64,000 bases of DNA from Achromobacter sp. UMC46 (GTDB taxonomy: Bacteria > Pseudomonadota > Gammaproteobacteria > Burkholderiales > Burkholderiaceae_B): positions 620,001-684,000 of the forward strand of contig NZ_LZZS01000004.1 in the NCBI RefSeq assembly GCF_014170335.1, given 5' to 3'. The number at the start of each line of letters is the position of its first letter. The stretch's first letter is position 1. The position numbers were made by a program, and so were the translations under genes. The notes below the pieces were generated by a model. It saw only the letters and a program-made list of their open reading frames with translations, was not told where the DNA came from and searched no databases. Of the stretch, positions 7,406 through 16,689 are shown in pieces.

Positions 7406-10074
7406 TGAAGGTGCTTCTTCAGGCGGTAGAGGGCATCCAGCGCTTCGCGCGGGGTGAGGCTGTCGGGGTCGATGGCGGCAAGCGATTCGCGCAGGCCGTC
7501 CAGCGCCTCGAGCTCGTCGGAGCGCTCGGTCTCGGCGTAGGCTTGCGCGTCGGCGTCGGCCGCGGCCGAGAACAGGCCCAGCTGCGGCGTGGGCGAACCC
7601 TGCGCCTCAAGCCGTTCGAGTTCGCGCGTGGCCTGGCGGATCACCGCGGCCGGCACGCCGGCGCGTTGCGCCACCTGGATCCCGTAGCTGCGGCTGGCGG
7701 GGCCTTCGCGCACTTCGTGCAGGAAGACGATGCCGCTGGCCGATTCCGCCGCGGCCAGGTGCACGTTGGCGGAGGCCGGCTGTTCGGCCGGCAGGCGGGT
7801 CAGTTCGAAGTAGTGCGTGGCGAACAGCGTCAACGCGCGGTTGTGCGCCAGCAGGCGGCAGGCGATGGCCCAGGCCAGTGCCAGGCCGTCATAGGTGGAC
7901 GTGCCGCGGCCGATCTCGTCCATCAGCACCAGGCTGTTGGGCGTGCTGGCCGACAGGATGGCGGCCGCTTCGGTCATTTCCATCATGAACGTCGAACGTC
8001 CGCCCGCCAGGTCGTCGGCCGCGCCGATGCGGGTGAAGATGCGGTCAATCTTGCCGATGCGCGCGCGCGTGGCGGGCACGAAGCTGCCGATGCGCGCCAG
8101 CAGCACGATCAGCGCCACCTGACGCATATAGGTCGACTTACCGCCCATGTTCGGGCCGGTGATCAGCAGCATGCGGCGCGCAGGGTCCAGGCGGCAGCCG
8201 TTGGGCGTGAAGCGTTCGATGGCATGTTCCACCACAGGGTGGCGGCCGGCCTCGATATCGATGTCGGCCTGCTCGGACAAGTCGGGCGCCATCCAGTCGT
8301 GGCGGCGCGCGTGGTCGGCCAGGGCCGCCAGCGTGTCCAGTTCGGCCAGCGCGGCGGCGCAGTCGGACAGCGGCCGCACGTGTTCGGCCAGCACGTCCAG
8401 CAATTGCTCGAACAGCCACTTTTCACGGGCCAGCGAGCGGTCCTGCGCGGACAGCACCTTGTCTTCCCACGTCTTCAGTTCGGGCGTGATGTAGCGTTCG
8501 GCGTTCTTCAGCGTCTGGCGGCGCCGGTAGTCTTCCGGAACCTTGGCCGTCTGGCCCTTGGAGACTTCGATATAGAAGCCATGCACGCGGTTGAATTCCA
8601 CGCGCAGGTTGTTGATGCCCGTGCGCTCGCGCTCGCGCGCTTCCAGCTGCACCAGGAAATCGCCGCCGTCGGCCGCCAGGCCGCGCAGTTCGTCCAGTTC
8701 GGCATCAAAACCGGTGGCCAGGACACCGCCGTCGCGGATGGCCACGGCCGGTTCCGGCGCAATGGCGCGCACCAGCAGCGCGGCCAGCGCCGGATCCACG
8801 GACAGGTGCGAAATCAGTTCGCCCAGGCGCGGCGAGTCGGCCATGGGTTCGACCAGATCGCGCAAGGCCGGCAGGGATTCCAGCGCGTCGCGCAGGCTGG
8901 CCAGTTCGCGCGGGCGCACCGAGCGCAGCGCCAGGCGTGCGGCAATGCGTTCGATGTCCGGGAAGGCGTTCAGCGCCGCGCGCATCGCTTCCAGCAGGCC
9001 CGCCGAGCCGAAAGTCTGCTCGACGTCCATGCGGCCGGCCAGCAGCGCCGAGATGGCTTGCTGGCGCGCCAGCGCCTGTTCGTTTTCGCGCAGCGGATGA
9101 TGCAGCCACCGGCGCAGCAGCCGGCTGCCCATCGGCGTGCGGCAGCCGTCCAGCAGAGAGAACAGCGTGGGCGAATCTTCGCCCGACAGCGTCTGGGTCA
9201 GTTCCAGGTTGCGGCGGGTCACCGGATCCAGCAGCACGTACTGGCCAGGGCGTTCGGCCGACAGGCTTTGCACGTGCGCCAGCGCCTGCGATTGGGTGCG
9301 CGCCGCATAGCGCAGCAGCGCGCCGGCGGCGCAAACGCCCGCCGGCATGTCTTCGATGTCGAAGCCCGCCAGCGTGTCCGTCTTGAAGTGCGCCAGCAGG
9401 TGCGCGCGGGCGCCATCGCTTTCAAAGTGCCAGTCCGGCACGCGGGCGCGGGCGCCTTCGAACGGGAAATCGAAATCGGCGCTGTCGGCGCAGATGATTT
9501 CCGCGGGCGCGATGCGGTGCAGTTCGGATTCCAGCTGCGCGGGCGCGCATTCGGTCACGCGGAACTCGCCGCTGGCCAGGTTCAGCCAGGCCAGTCCGGC
9601 GCGCGGGGCGCGGGCATTGCCGGTGACGAATACGGCGGCGAGCGCGCGATCCGCCTTGGCGGGCAGCAGGGCGTCGTCGGTCAGGGTGCCCGGCGTGACG
9701 ATGCGCACGATGCGGCGTTCAACTGGGCCCTTGGAGGCGGCCGGATCGCCGATCTGTTCGCAGATGGCGATGGATTCGCCCATGGCGACCAGGCGCGCCA
9801 GATACTGCTCCATGGCGTGCACGGGCAGGCCTGCCATCGGGATCGGGATGCCGTTGGACGAACCGCGCTTGGTCAGCGTCAGGTTAAGCAGGCGCGCGCC
9901 GCGTTCCGCGTCTTCATAGAACATTTCATAGAAGTCCCCCATGCGGTAGAAGAGCAGCAAGGGGCCAGCCTCCGCTTTTAATCGGAGGTACTGCTGCATC
10001 ATCGGGGTGTGGCCGATAATCGAATCATCGATTTCTGCCGGGGTTTTCACTGTTTTGCCTTGTGCTGCTTGCAT
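7402..10074 (-). CDS. mutS: DNA mismatch repair protein MutS, hybrid with a phage-encoded N-terminus
   Basis: About 890 residues. The mismatch-binding motif GDFYEMF is at about residues 46-52 and Walker A is [13 protein letters not shown]. The signature [15 protein letters not shown] is present. Everything from GHTPMMQQ onward is chromosomal. The first 20 residues ([20 protein letters not shown]) are encoded by prophage DNA inside attL. The native start MNSATQNTAADAHV now lies beyond attR at 53030. I chose ATG 10074; the frame stays open to a GTG at 10125. Neither start has a convincing Shine-Dalgarno (the bases before ATG 10074 are CCCCTCTGCAA), so MutS output may be reduced. Stop overlaps roxA. 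Confidence 0.93.
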   Translation of the reverse strand: MQAAQGKTVKTPAEIDDSIIGHTPMMQQYLRLKAEAGPLLLFYRMGDFYEMFYEDAERGARLLNLTLTKRGSSNGIPIPMAGLPVHAMEQYLARLVAMGESIAICEQIGDPAASKGPVERRIVRIVTPGTLTDDALLPAKADRALAAVFVTGNARAPRAGLAWLNLASGEFRVTECAPAQLESELHRIAPAEIICADSADFDFPFEGARARVPDWHFESDGARAHLLAHFKTDTLAGFDIEDMPAGVCAAGALLRYAARTQSQALAHVQSLSAERPGQYVLLDPVTRRNLELTQTLSGEDSPTLFSLLDGCRTPMGSRLLRRWLHHPLRENEQALARQQAISALLAGRMDVEQTFGSAGLLEAMRAALNAFPDIERIAARLALRSVRPRELASLRDALESLPALRDLVEPMADSPRLGELISHLSVDPALAALLVRAIAPEPAVAIRDGGVLATGFDAELDELRGLAADGGDFLVQLEARERERTGINNLRVEFNRVHGFYIEVSKGQTAKVPEDYRRRQTLKNAERYITPELKTWEDKVLSAQDRSLAREKWLFEQLLDVLAEHVRPLSDCAAALAELDTLAALADHARRHDWMAPDLSEQADIDIEAGRHPVVEHAIERFTPNGCRLDPARRMLLITGPNMGGKSTYMRQVALIVLLARIGSFVPATRARIGKIDRIFTRIGAADDLAGGRSTFMMEMTEAAAILSASTPNSLVLMDEIGRGTSTYDGLALAWAIACRLLAHNRALTLFATHYFELTRLPAEQPASANVHLAAAESASGIVFLHEVREGPASRSYGIQVAQRAGVPAAVIRQATRELERLEAQGSPTPQLGLFSAAADADAQAYAETERSDELEALDGLRESLAAIDPDSLTPREALDALYRLKKHLQ
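9995..10014. other. attL core (inside mutS)
   Basis: tgcatcatcggggtgtggcc, identical to 52969-52988. On the minus strand it encodes GHTPMMQ of MutS, so the core lies within coding sequence. The strand exchange keeps the reading frame of mutS through into phage DNA. Confidence 0.95.
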
Positions 10075-10155
10075 TTGCAGAGGGGTTTGCCTTGTTTGGT
10101 TGGATGGCGGGAGACCCAACGACACCCATAAAAACCCGTCGTCACTTGCCGATTT

Positions 10156-10226
10156 GGCGTAACTTTTTGGGCGTCGTTTTGAAAACTTACGCCGCTTCGA
10201 TTAGCATCCTTTGGAAAACTTACGCC
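10156..10226. repeat. Three copies of a GGCGTAA[C/G]TTTT element beside the integrase
   Basis: Copies are at 10156-10170 (plus orientation, GGCGTAACTTTTTGG), 10178-10193 and 10211-10226 (both minus orientation, GGCGTAAGTTTTC). The last two are 33 bp apart, about three helical turns. Position 140-210 bp from the core fits integrase arm-type or excisionase sites. The same segment must carry the promoters for int (rightward) and for hybrid mutS (leftward). A weaker relative, GGCGTAGGTTTCA, occurs at 52908-52920 near attR. Confidence 0.6.
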
Positions 10227-10243
10227 AGAGGGGCACCAGACCA

Positions 10244-11536
10244 ATGCAATTCGATGCGCGCGCCGCCAAGCTTCTTGAGCCAGGGCAACACCTTACCATT
10301 GATGGATGCCCTGGTTTACGCCTTACTGCTACGGCGACGACGCGCACTTGGTCGTATCGATTCAAGAGCCCCGTCGACGACAAAATGCGGCAGCAAAAAA
10401 TTGGCCGCTGGCCGGAAATTTCGTTCGCGGCGGCTATGGGCGCGTGGGACGCATTGCGGCAAGAGCGGGCCTCGGGCGTAGATCCGGTCAAACGCGCAAA
10501 AGAGGCCCGCGCGGCCGCAGCGGAGGCGCAGGCTGCGGAGCGGGGGGAGAAGGACGCCGGCGCTCTGTCAGTAGCGGACGTCTGCTCTGTCTATCTGACT
10601 GGGCACATCGAGACTAACCGCGCGGCGAAGGGGCAGGCAGAGATAAAGCGGACGTTAGAAACGATGGTGGGGGAGTTGGCCGGCGTGTCTGCCGCAAGTG
10701 TGACTCGCGCCCAGGCTTTCGAGCTGATAAATTCTTACGCCCATATACCCGTCCAGGCTCAAATCCTTCGACGCGAGTTGGGGGCGGCCTGGGAGTATTG
10801 CCACGATGCCGGCAAGCTGCCCGAGTCCGTGCCGAACTGGTGGCGCGTCATCTTAAGAGGCAAACTGAAATCGAAGGGAAAGGCTATCAACGGCGTGAAG
10901 GCGGGCGTCAAGAAAAGGGTGCTGTCGCCGGCGGAGGCCGGTGAACTAATCCGATGGTTGCCGAACTTCTCGCCAGATATCCAAGACATCCTGGCCCTGT
11001 ATTTGTGGACAGCTGCGCGGGGGGCGGAGATCACGGTTATGGAGGCTGGCGAGATCTCAGAGGAGGCCGACGGCTTGTGGTGGACGGTTCCGAAGGCAAA
11101 GACCAAAAACGTCAAGCGCGAGGAGGCTACCGATTTCCGCGTGCCGCTGGTCGGCCGAGCCGAAGAAATTGTGCGACGTCGTTTGGAGGGATATCCGGAG
11201 GGCTACCTTTTCCCGTCGTATGGAAAATCTGGACATTGGGAGCAGAAATCGGTGCAGACTCGTGTCTATTACCAGCAACCGTACAGCAAAACGGCACCGG
11301 AGCGAAAAAGGCAAAGGTTGACCGTTACGCATTGGGCGCCGCATGATCTGCGCAGAACTGCCCGCACATTCCTGGCTTCCTTGAAATGCCCTCGGGATGT
11401 GGCAGAGGTGATTCTTGGTCACATGCTAGAAGGCGTGGAGGGCGATTACAACCGCTATTCCTACGACAAAGAGCGTCGGCTCTGGTTGCGGCGCTTGTCG
11501 GAATACCTGGAAAAGTTGGCGAAGCGCGGCAGCTAA
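10244..11536 (+). CDS. int: Tyrosine-recombinase integrase
   Basis: 430 residues. The catalytic set is visible: Arg in WTAARGAEITV, the HxLRR box in HDLRRTARTFL, the LGH in VILGHMLEG and the nucleophile Tyr in GDYNRYSYDK. The N-terminal region has the arm-binding/SAM-like layout of P4-type integrases (GLRLTATATTRTWSYRF). It catalyses integration at the mutS core and, with a directionality factor, excision. ATG 10244 is chosen because AGAGGGG lies 10 bases upstream; an upstream TTG at 10211 is less likely. It is divergent from mutS, and its stop overlaps the convergent AlpA-type gene by four bases. Confidence 0.95.
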   Translation: MQFDARAAKLLEPGQHLTIDGCPGLRLTATATTRTWSYRFKSPVDDKMRQQKIGRWPEISFAAAMGAWDALRQERASGVDPVKRAKEARAAAAEAQAAERGEKDAGALSVADVCSVYLTGHIETNRAAKGQAEIKRTLETMVGELAGVSAASVTRAQAFELINSYAHIPVQAQILRRELGAAWEYCHDAGKLPESVPNWWRVILRGKLKSKGKAINGVKAGVKKRVLSPAEAGELIRWLPNFSPDIQDILALYLWTAARGAEITVMEAGEISEEADGLWWTVPKAKTKNVKREEATDFRVPLVGRAEEIVRRRLEGYPEGYLFPSYGKSGHWEQKSVQTRVYYQQPYSKTAPERKRQRLTVTHWAPHDLRRTARTFLASLKCPRDVAEVILGHMLEGVEGDYNRYSYDKERRLWLRRLSEYLEKLAKRGS

Positions 11537-11799
11537 GTGCCTACCTCCGGCGAGGGCGCGCGCCTCGGCTTCTTCGCTCCGGTGTTCGGGGGCGGAAGCA
11601 TCGTAGAACGGGGGCGACTCGTCGCCCATTCCACAATTTCGGTATATAGCCAGCCCACGCGCCGGCCTGAAAGTTCCCTCGGTGCCGGAAATTCATTGCG
11701 TGTGACCATAGCCTGAATAGTGGATCCGGCCAGGGTGGTGATCATGGCTACCGTGGGCAGGTCAACGTACACCGGCTCAATACGAAATTCAACGCTCAT
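11533..11799 (-). CDS. AlpA-family small DNA-binding protein, possible excisionase
   Basis: 88 residues from ATG 11799, with GGAGG upstream. The middle (TLAGSTIQAMVTRNEFPAP, then RRVGWLYTEIVEWATSR) is the winged-helix pattern of AlpA/MerR-like phage regulators that recognise DNA beside integrases. The C-terminus is a Pro/Arg tail. As the last gene of the leftward early operon, convergent with int, it is a good candidate for the recombination directionality factor or an int regulator. A longer frame upstream lacks coding character. Confidence 0.75.
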   Translation of the reverse strand: MSVEFRIEPVYVDLPTVAMITTLAGSTIQAMVTRNEFPAPRELSGRRVGWLYTEIVEWATSRPRSTMLPPPNTGAKKPRRAPSPEVGT

Positions 11800-12733
11800 T
11801 ATTTGCCTCCTGCGGACACCGCCCGCCGTCCTTGTCACCGGGCCGATGTACAGCGCACGGCCAGCGCAGGGAGCCGTCACCAGTGGGGCAGGAGCAGACC
11901 GCGCCGTCCTCGTCGGCCTGGGTCTTGAGGACGCTTTCGAGTACGTCGTATGCCTGACGGATACGCACAACCTCATCCATAACCGGCGACCGATAGATCA
12001 GTTCCGGCTCATCTGCTTTTCGCGTGTTCGGCCCATCAGCCCTAGCGATGGCGGCAAGTGCCTTGGTAACCTTCGATCCGCAGGCCTTGATCGCTTGGCG
12101 CACCGCCTCGCTGGCCTGGGGCGCGGCATAGGCCAATTCCAAGGCCAGATCCGCATCTTGCTGCTTCACCTCGTTGAGGCTGGGTGCCGGTTCGCGCGCC
12201 GCATCCTGCCAGCCGGGCTTGGGGCAGCGCGGATGCGTAACCCGCCACGCGACCACCTCCCCGGATACAGGGGCGATTGCCTCGGTGACTTCGCCGCACT
12301 CAGGACAAAGCGGCCCGACACTGCCGCACATGCGTTCCGTCGTGCCACGCCATCCGCAGTCCGCATTACCGCATTCCCGCTCCCCGGCTACAGGGGCGCT
12401 TGCCAGGGCGGCGCGATAGCCGCGCTCGAACGACGGGCCGTCGTAGGCGATGCCGTCGCAATCGCTGGCGTTGATCCAGCATTCGGCTATCGCGTCATCG
12501 TCCGGCGCAGTCGGCCGGCGGTCCTCATCGGCTACAGGGGCGCGGAGCTTGGACAGCGCTTCGGCGACGGCCAGGATATGGTCGTACCGGGCTTTGGCTT
12601 CCGGTTCCTGCGCCCAGTCGTCTTTTGCCCGGGTGTGGCAGTCGCTGAGCGCATCGGCTTCCTCAGTCAAAATGAGTATGGCGTCGTGTACGGTGTCTTG
12701 CCATGCCTGGGCGGCGTTGTTCTGGTCGGTCAT
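11789..12733 (-). CDS. Hypothetical phage protein with a zinc-ribbon-like motif
   Basis: 314 residues. The start overlaps the TGA of the upstream methyltransferase (ATGA) and has GGAG six bases upstream. A Cys-rich stretch at about residues 121-147 (CGNADCGWRG then CGSVGPLCPECGEV) looks like a zinc ribbon, and a second Cys cluster is at the C-terminus (CSCPTGDG). The N-terminus is helical and acidic. The family is not recognised; similar proteins occur in early operons of betaproteobacterial phages. Confidence 0.7.
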   Translation of the reverse strand: MTDQNNAAQAWQDTVHDAILILTEEADALSDCHTRAKDDWAQEPEAKARYDHILAVAEALSKLRAPVADEDRRPTAPDDDAIAECWINASDCDGIAYDGPSFERGYRAALASAPVAGERECGNADCGWRGTTERMCGSVGPLCPECGEVTEAIAPVSGEVVAWRVTHPRCPKPGWQDAAREPAPSLNEVKQQDADLALELAYAAPQASEAVRQAIKACGSKVTKALAAIARADGPNTRKADEPELIYRSPVMDEVVRIRQAYDVLESVLKTQADEDGAVCSCPTGDGSLRWPCAVHRPGDKDGGRCPQEANNER

Positions 12734-14217
12734 GCTGGCTCCAAAATTGAATTCACGCGATCGATCCTTTCGCCGATCCAGCGCACATTGGTAACGCACC
12801 AGGAATTGCCCAGTGCTTTGTAGCGAGGTCCGTCAGGGCATTCGCTGGCTGGCTTCTTGCGCCAAGGAATGCGTGTGTAGTCGCGCGGGTAGGCTTGCAG
12901 CGCTTCGCATTCTTCGGGCGTCAGACGGCGAACCTGCATTGCCGTGAGCAACGCGGGCGGTGGGCTGTTCCGATCAAGACCGGCTGTGTACTCTCGATAG
13001 ACCTTGCCGGCCTGATTGCTCTGCGTGTTGTGCAGCTTGGTGCTATACGCGACCGCCTGATGGCCACCGCTGTTTGTATGGCTGGCGGAGTGCGCCATGG
13101 CGCGTCGGGTTCCCGCCAATTCAATGCCAACGCCAAACCCGTTTTGGCCGCTGCTTTTGCAGTCGAATGCGATAGCGAGACTGGGTCCGAGCGCCGAGTC
13201 GCTACTGTCCGGCTGCTTGCCGTAGTTGCTGGTCAGCGCGCCCGCGACTTCCCGCGATGCGACCGATATCAACGGCGTGCCGCGGCCCGTGCCGTCTTCA
13301 CTGGCGTCAAATCCTTCGCCGCGCAGGCTATGCGCGATGAACGTCTCCGATTCAAAGTCCATTCGGCCGCTGGCGCTGGCGCATGCGTTGAGTGCCGTCG
13401 CTACATCGATCGAGCCAGTCGTGTTGTTGCCGCCGAAAGCTTGCGCGACGTACGTGTCCTGATCTGCAGCGTGCGAGCTGTTCGGCTTTCCGAGCAATGT
13501 GGCGGCGATCAAGCCTCCGTCGCAGTCGAAATCGGTACCGAGTCCGCCACCGCCTTTAGCGCGAGCGCTAAGGGTGGGGGCAAAGCCTTGCCGCGTTTTT
13601 CTGCTCGGCGCAGGATTCCCCGACAAGCCGTGGCGCTCAAAAAGAACCGCTGCGGCACTTCGCCAGTCTCCAAGACATCCGACAACGAACACACGACGGC
13701 GTCGCTGGGGTACTCCGAAGTACTGAGCGTCCAGCACCCGATAGGCGACGCCGTATGCGTCATGGATTCCGGAGACGATGCCGCTGTTGCTCCAGCCGCT
13801 TGCGGGGACTTTGACGACCTGGCCAGTGATGAGGCCCAGAAAGCTTGCAAAGTCTTGTCCGGCGTTACTGGAGAGGACGCCGGGGACGTTCTCCCAAACC
13901 AGCCACTTGGGGCGGTACTTTGCAGCAATGGCACCAAAGGTAAGCATGAGGTTGCCACGCGGGTCATCCATTCCTTTTCGAAGTCCTGCGACGCTGAAAG
14001 ACTGGCAGGGGGTGCCTCCGCAAAGAAGGTCAATTGCGACATCAGGCCATTCCTTGTACTTGGTCATATCGCCCCAGTTGGGCGTGTCGGGGTAGTGGTG
14101 GGCGAGGACAGCGGACGGGAACGGCTCGATTTCGCTGAAGGCCACGGCCTTCCAGCCGAGCGGGTTCCATGCCACGCTTGCCGCCTCGATGCCGCTGCAA
14201 ACGCTGAGAAAGCGCAT
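12730..14217 (-). CDS. C5-cytosine DNA methyltransferase
   Basis: 495 residues. Motif I is LSVCSGIEAASVAW, motif IV GGTPCQSFSVAGLRKG with the catalytic Cys, motif VI WENVPGVLSS, motif VIII PQRRRRVFVVG, and motifs IX/X lie in RRLTPEECEALQAYPRDY and YKALGNSW. A long target-recognition region (about residues 195-425) sits between VIII and IX. No restriction enzyme gene is adjacent, so it is probably an orphan methylase that protects phage DNA from host restriction. Together with the adenine methylase at 28929 the phage carries two modification enzymes. Confidence 0.95.
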   Translation of the reverse strand: MRFLSVCSGIEAASVAWNPLGWKAVAFSEIEPFPSAVLAHHYPDTPNWGDMTKYKEWPDVAIDLLCGGTPCQSFSVAGLRKGMDDPRGNLMLTFGAIAAKYRPKWLVWENVPGVLSSNAGQDFASFLGLITGQVVKVPASGWSNSGIVSGIHDAYGVAYRVLDAQYFGVPQRRRRVFVVGCLGDWRSAAAVLFERHGLSGNPAPSRKTRQGFAPTLSARAKGGGGLGTDFDCDGGLIAATLLGKPNSSHAADQDTYVAQAFGGNNTTGSIDVATALNACASASGRMDFESETFIAHSLRGEGFDASEDGTGRGTPLISVASREVAGALTSNYGKQPDSSDSALGPSLAIAFDCKSSGQNGFGVGIELAGTRRAMAHSASHTNSGGHQAVAYSTKLHNTQSNQAGKVYREYTAGLDRNSPPPALLTAMQVRRLTPEECEALQAYPRDYTRIPWRKKPASECPDGPRYKALGNSWCVTNVRWIGERIDRVNSILEPA

Positions 14218-14226
14218 TGGGTTTCC

Positions 14227-14529
14227 TTACGCTTGTGCGGCCGGTGCCAGGTCGATGACCTCCAGGCCCAGCTGCGTAGCGATGTGATGTTCGAGAGTTG
14301 CGCCCCGGGAGTTCTGCCACCCGGGCAGCATGGCGATGGCCTGGCACGTCACCAGTTCGGCGATATCGGCGCGCATGCAGTCTTCCCAGCCTTTGGCGGG
14401 GTCGACGTTGATTTCTGCGGGGTTGACGACGTCGTGGCCGGTGGCGCGCAGGCGCTTGGCCTCGGCGTGGAACAGGGGGAAATTCAGATCCGGGTGGCCG
14501 GTCATGGGGCCGGCTAGGTAGGTGCGCAT
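14227..14529 (-). CDS. DUF4406 protein, nucleoside 2-deoxyribosyltransferase-like
   Basis: 100 residues. MRTYLAGPMTGHPDLNFP and the later LPGWQNSRGATLEHHIA are the signatures of DUF4406, a family related to nucleoside deoxyribosyltransferases, found in many phages. A role in nucleotide metabolism is inferred from the fold only. The ATG at 14529 has GGAG upstream and overlaps the end of the upstream gene by 16 bases. Confidence 0.85.
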   Translation of the reverse strand: MRTYLAGPMTGHPDLNFPLFHAEAKRLRATGHDVVNPAEINVDPAKGWEDCMRADIAELVTCQAIAMLPGWQNSRGATLEHHIATQLGLEVIDLAPAAQA

Positions 14530-15110
14530 GAGGTCTCCAGCTGGCGGTCGCCCTGCGCCGCGAGCGCCAAACCGGCCTGGACCGCCTTTATGATGCGTTT
14601 CAGGTACTGATAGTCGGGGTTGGGTTCCACGGCTTCGCCATCGAGGTAGTGCCACCATTCTTCGTGGAACACCTGGTCAAGGAAGTCGGATGCGAAATGG
14701 CAAGCAGAGGGCGTGTCGACACCTTCAAGTCGGCATTCGATTTCGTCGTACAACTCGCGGGCTTCGTGCTTGTCCAATGAATTGAAGGCGCTTCGATCAT
14801 GGCGGCCGCGCCGCCGGTCGATGATGGTCTTCTTCGTGAGGGCGATCAGCGCGTCGTTGCTGAATCGGGTCTCTCTGATACCGGTTGATAGCTTGCCGAT
14901 GAGATAGCCGGTCGAGCACTTTTGAAAGAATGACGAAATGGTGTGCTGTTTGCCCATGGATCCCCAATAGGCGCCCCAGGCAGTCCCCCACACGTCTATT
15001 GCAATCTTCCCTTGGCCCGCTTCGAAGTCCTCCAGGGTCACTGTGATCGGGTCGAGGTCGGGAACGTCGAAAACTTGGATTCGACGCACGGTTCCAATTT
15101 CAATTCGCAT
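14514..15110 (-). CDS. Hypothetical phage early protein
   Basis: 198 residues. Soluble, with an aromatic central segment (WGTAWGAYWGSMGKQ) and a helical C-terminus (YLKRIIKAVQAGLALAAQ). No motif I can assign. It overlaps both neighbours, so it belongs to the tightly packed leftward operon. Confidence 0.7.
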   Translation of the reverse strand: MRIEIGTVRRIQVFDVPDLDPITVTLEDFEAGQGKIAIDVWGTAWGAYWGSMGKQHTISSFFQKCSTGYLIGKLSTGIRETRFSNDALIALTKKTIIDRRRGRHDRSAFNSLDKHEARELYDEIECRLEGVDTPSACHFASDFLDQVFHEEWWHYLDGEAVEPNPDYQYLKRIIKAVQAGLALAAQGDRQLETSCAPT

Positions 15111-15648
15111 GCTTATCTCCGTCGCCGCGCAGGCTGCGCCGGTATGCCGCTAACGCCGCCTTATAGCTGGCCTTCGCTTCCTTCATGGTCGGCTTCCATT
15201 CGCCTTGGACCTCGCGATACGGGCTGTAACCTTCCCAGCTTGTGCGGTACATCCGATATTCGTAAGAGCGACGCCACGAAGCGAAGCTGCCGCGCACTTC
15301 GCGGCTCTCGAATTTGGGCACCCGGTAGCCGCAAAGGAACTCGCCGAACGTCTCGTCGCAGTCGGCATCTAGGAATTTTTCGTAGCGCGTCCGCTTCGGC
15401 GGGGGCGGGAGGCTCTGCAACGCGGTGGACTGGCCTGCCTCGGTGGCCGCAAAAACAGTGTCCCCGTCATGCAGAAAGGCCGGCGAGCGGCGAATTTCCA
15501 TTAGGCCGCTGGCCACCAGCGCCTCCAGATGCGGCATGTCGTGGTGGCCGGAGCTGGCGACGAAGTGGTTACGGTGGGGGTTTCGCTGGTCGGGCCGGAC
15601 GCCGATGGTGTGTTGCAGCAGCGAAATCTGGTAGCTGGTAGGTGTCAT
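15100..15648 (-). CDS. Hypothetical phage early protein
   Basis: 182 residues beginning MTPTSYQISLLQHTIGV. The first third resembles a small winged-helix/HTH reader of the type seen in phage early proteins (HHDMPHLEALVASGLMEIRR, then FAATEAGQSTAL). The C-terminal part is basic and rich in Tyr/Arg (SWRRSYEYRMYRTSW). DNA binding is a guess. Overlaps the neighbouring starts by 4-11 bases. Confidence 0.7.
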   Translation of the reverse strand: MTPTSYQISLLQHTIGVRPDQRNPHRNHFVASSGHHDMPHLEALVASGLMEIRRSPAFLHDGDTVFAATEAGQSTALQSLPPPPKRTRYEKFLDADCDETFGEFLCGYRVPKFESREVRGSFASWRRSYEYRMYRTSWEGYSPYREVQGEWKPTMKEAKASYKAALAAYRRSLRGDGDKHAN

Positions 15649-16187
15649 CGCGTGCCTCCATTTCCCAGTTGGGTGCTACGCCGCACCCAGACGCAAACCG
15701 GCCCCCAGTCTTCCGTGTCGTGGATGGATAGGGCAAACCAGCCGTCACCGGCCGGGCGGGGTGGTTGCCAGGCGCTGATGTGCGAATCACCGTCATCGCC
15801 CCAGTAAGCGACGACTGCGGGGTGTTCCTCCGACTCGCTTTCAAGATAGGCGATGCTGGTTTCAAGCTGCTGAGCCTTGAACCAGGCCGCCGCTTCGGCG
15901 CCTTGGCCTTCATCGAAGGGTGGGTAGGCCGGATGGGTCCAGTAGCCTTCCTCATCGCGCTGTACGGGGGCGGCTTGAATCAGATGTGCGGCGGGTGCCG
16001 CCATCACTATGGTTTGGGACATATGGTGTCTCCATGCGTGCCAAGTAAGGCCGCATACGCAGATAAGGGCGGCCAGCGCGACAAAGGCGTTAATCGGCTG
16101 TTTCAGGACGGCAGCGGCGAGGACGCTAGAGGTCCAGGCGAGGATCGAAAGCGGGAGCGTCCAATTTGCGATGAGGAACCGGCGCAT
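15645..16187 (-). CDS. Membrane-anchored hypothetical phage protein
   Basis: 180 residues. Two hydrophobic segments at about residues 8-27 and 34-50 (LPLSILAWTSSVLAAAVL; AFVALAALICVCGLTW) precede an acidic soluble domain with conserved-looking WFALSIHDTEDWGPVCVWV. Its topology suggests an inner-membrane protein with a cytoplasmic C-terminus. Function unknown; an effect on superinfection or host envelope is possible but not shown. Confidence 0.65.
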   Translation of the reverse strand: MRRFLIANWTLPLSILAWTSSVLAAAVLKQPINAFVALAALICVCGLTWHAWRHHMSQTIVMAAPAAHLIQAAPVQRDEEGYWTHPAYPPFDEGQGAEAAAWFKAQQLETSIAYLESESEEHPAVVAYWGDDGDSHISAWQPPRPAGDGWFALSIHDTEDWGPVCVWVRRSTQLGNGGTR

Positions 16188-16687
16188 TACGTGCCCCCTT
16201 TGTCCTGCTGGGCTGCAATGGCAGCAACTCGCCGCTGTTCAAGATCTTCATCCGCCTTCTCGGCCCACTGGCTGCCGTGCTTCAGGTAGAAGCCCAGCAG
16301 GTAGTGGATGACGGTGGCCTGCTCGGCCTCGGCTTTCGTGGCAATCTCGACGCCCGACAGGCGCAGCAGTTGTGCCAGGCGGATGCAGGTGAAGTTCGGA
16401 CGCCCGAGAATGTCGATGAGGTCCGCATTGAGTTCGGGCAGGGCCAGGGCGGCGGGGTTGCGCAGCGCTTTCATGGCTTCGTACAAGAGCAGGGTGGAGG
16501 TGTTCTCCCGCCCGTAGCGGCCGATGTACTGCTCGATGCGTTGCGCCACCGCGCCCGGCGTGGCATAGGCGTGCTGCGCCGCCTGGATGGATGACACAGG
16601 AACGGATGTTTCGGGGCTGCCGATGGCTGCGCTCAGGAGGCTGCTCAGTGCGGCGTCCTGGCTGGTGGATGATTCGGGAGCGCCCAT
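16187..16687 (-). CDS. Hypothetical phage early protein
   Basis: 166 residues, mostly alpha-helical, Ala/Leu/Gln-rich (SSIQAAQHAYATPGAVAQRIEQYIG; ADEDLEQRRVAAIAAQQDK). No recognised domain. Its stop shares bases with the start of the next gene. Confidence 0.65.
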   Translation of the reverse strand: MGAPESSTSQDAALSSLLSAAIGSPETSVPVSSIQAAQHAYATPGAVAQRIEQYIGRYGRENTSTLLLYEAMKALRNPAALALPELNADLIDILGRPNFTCIRLAQLLRLSGVEIATKAEAEQATVIHYLLGFYLKHGSQWAEKADEDLEQRRVAAIAAQQDKGGT

Positions 16688-16689
16688 GG

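Noticed and set aside
7360-9981. Very long plus-strand frame opposite mutS
   Set aside because: High-GC shadow frame of His/Gly/Arg-rich composition with no ribosome site; mutS motifs on the other strand are decisive.
10075-10125. GTG at 10125 as the mutS start
   Set aside because: The frame is open but there is no Shine-Dalgarno. ATG 10074 gives an N-terminus close to the native length. The choice stays uncertain.
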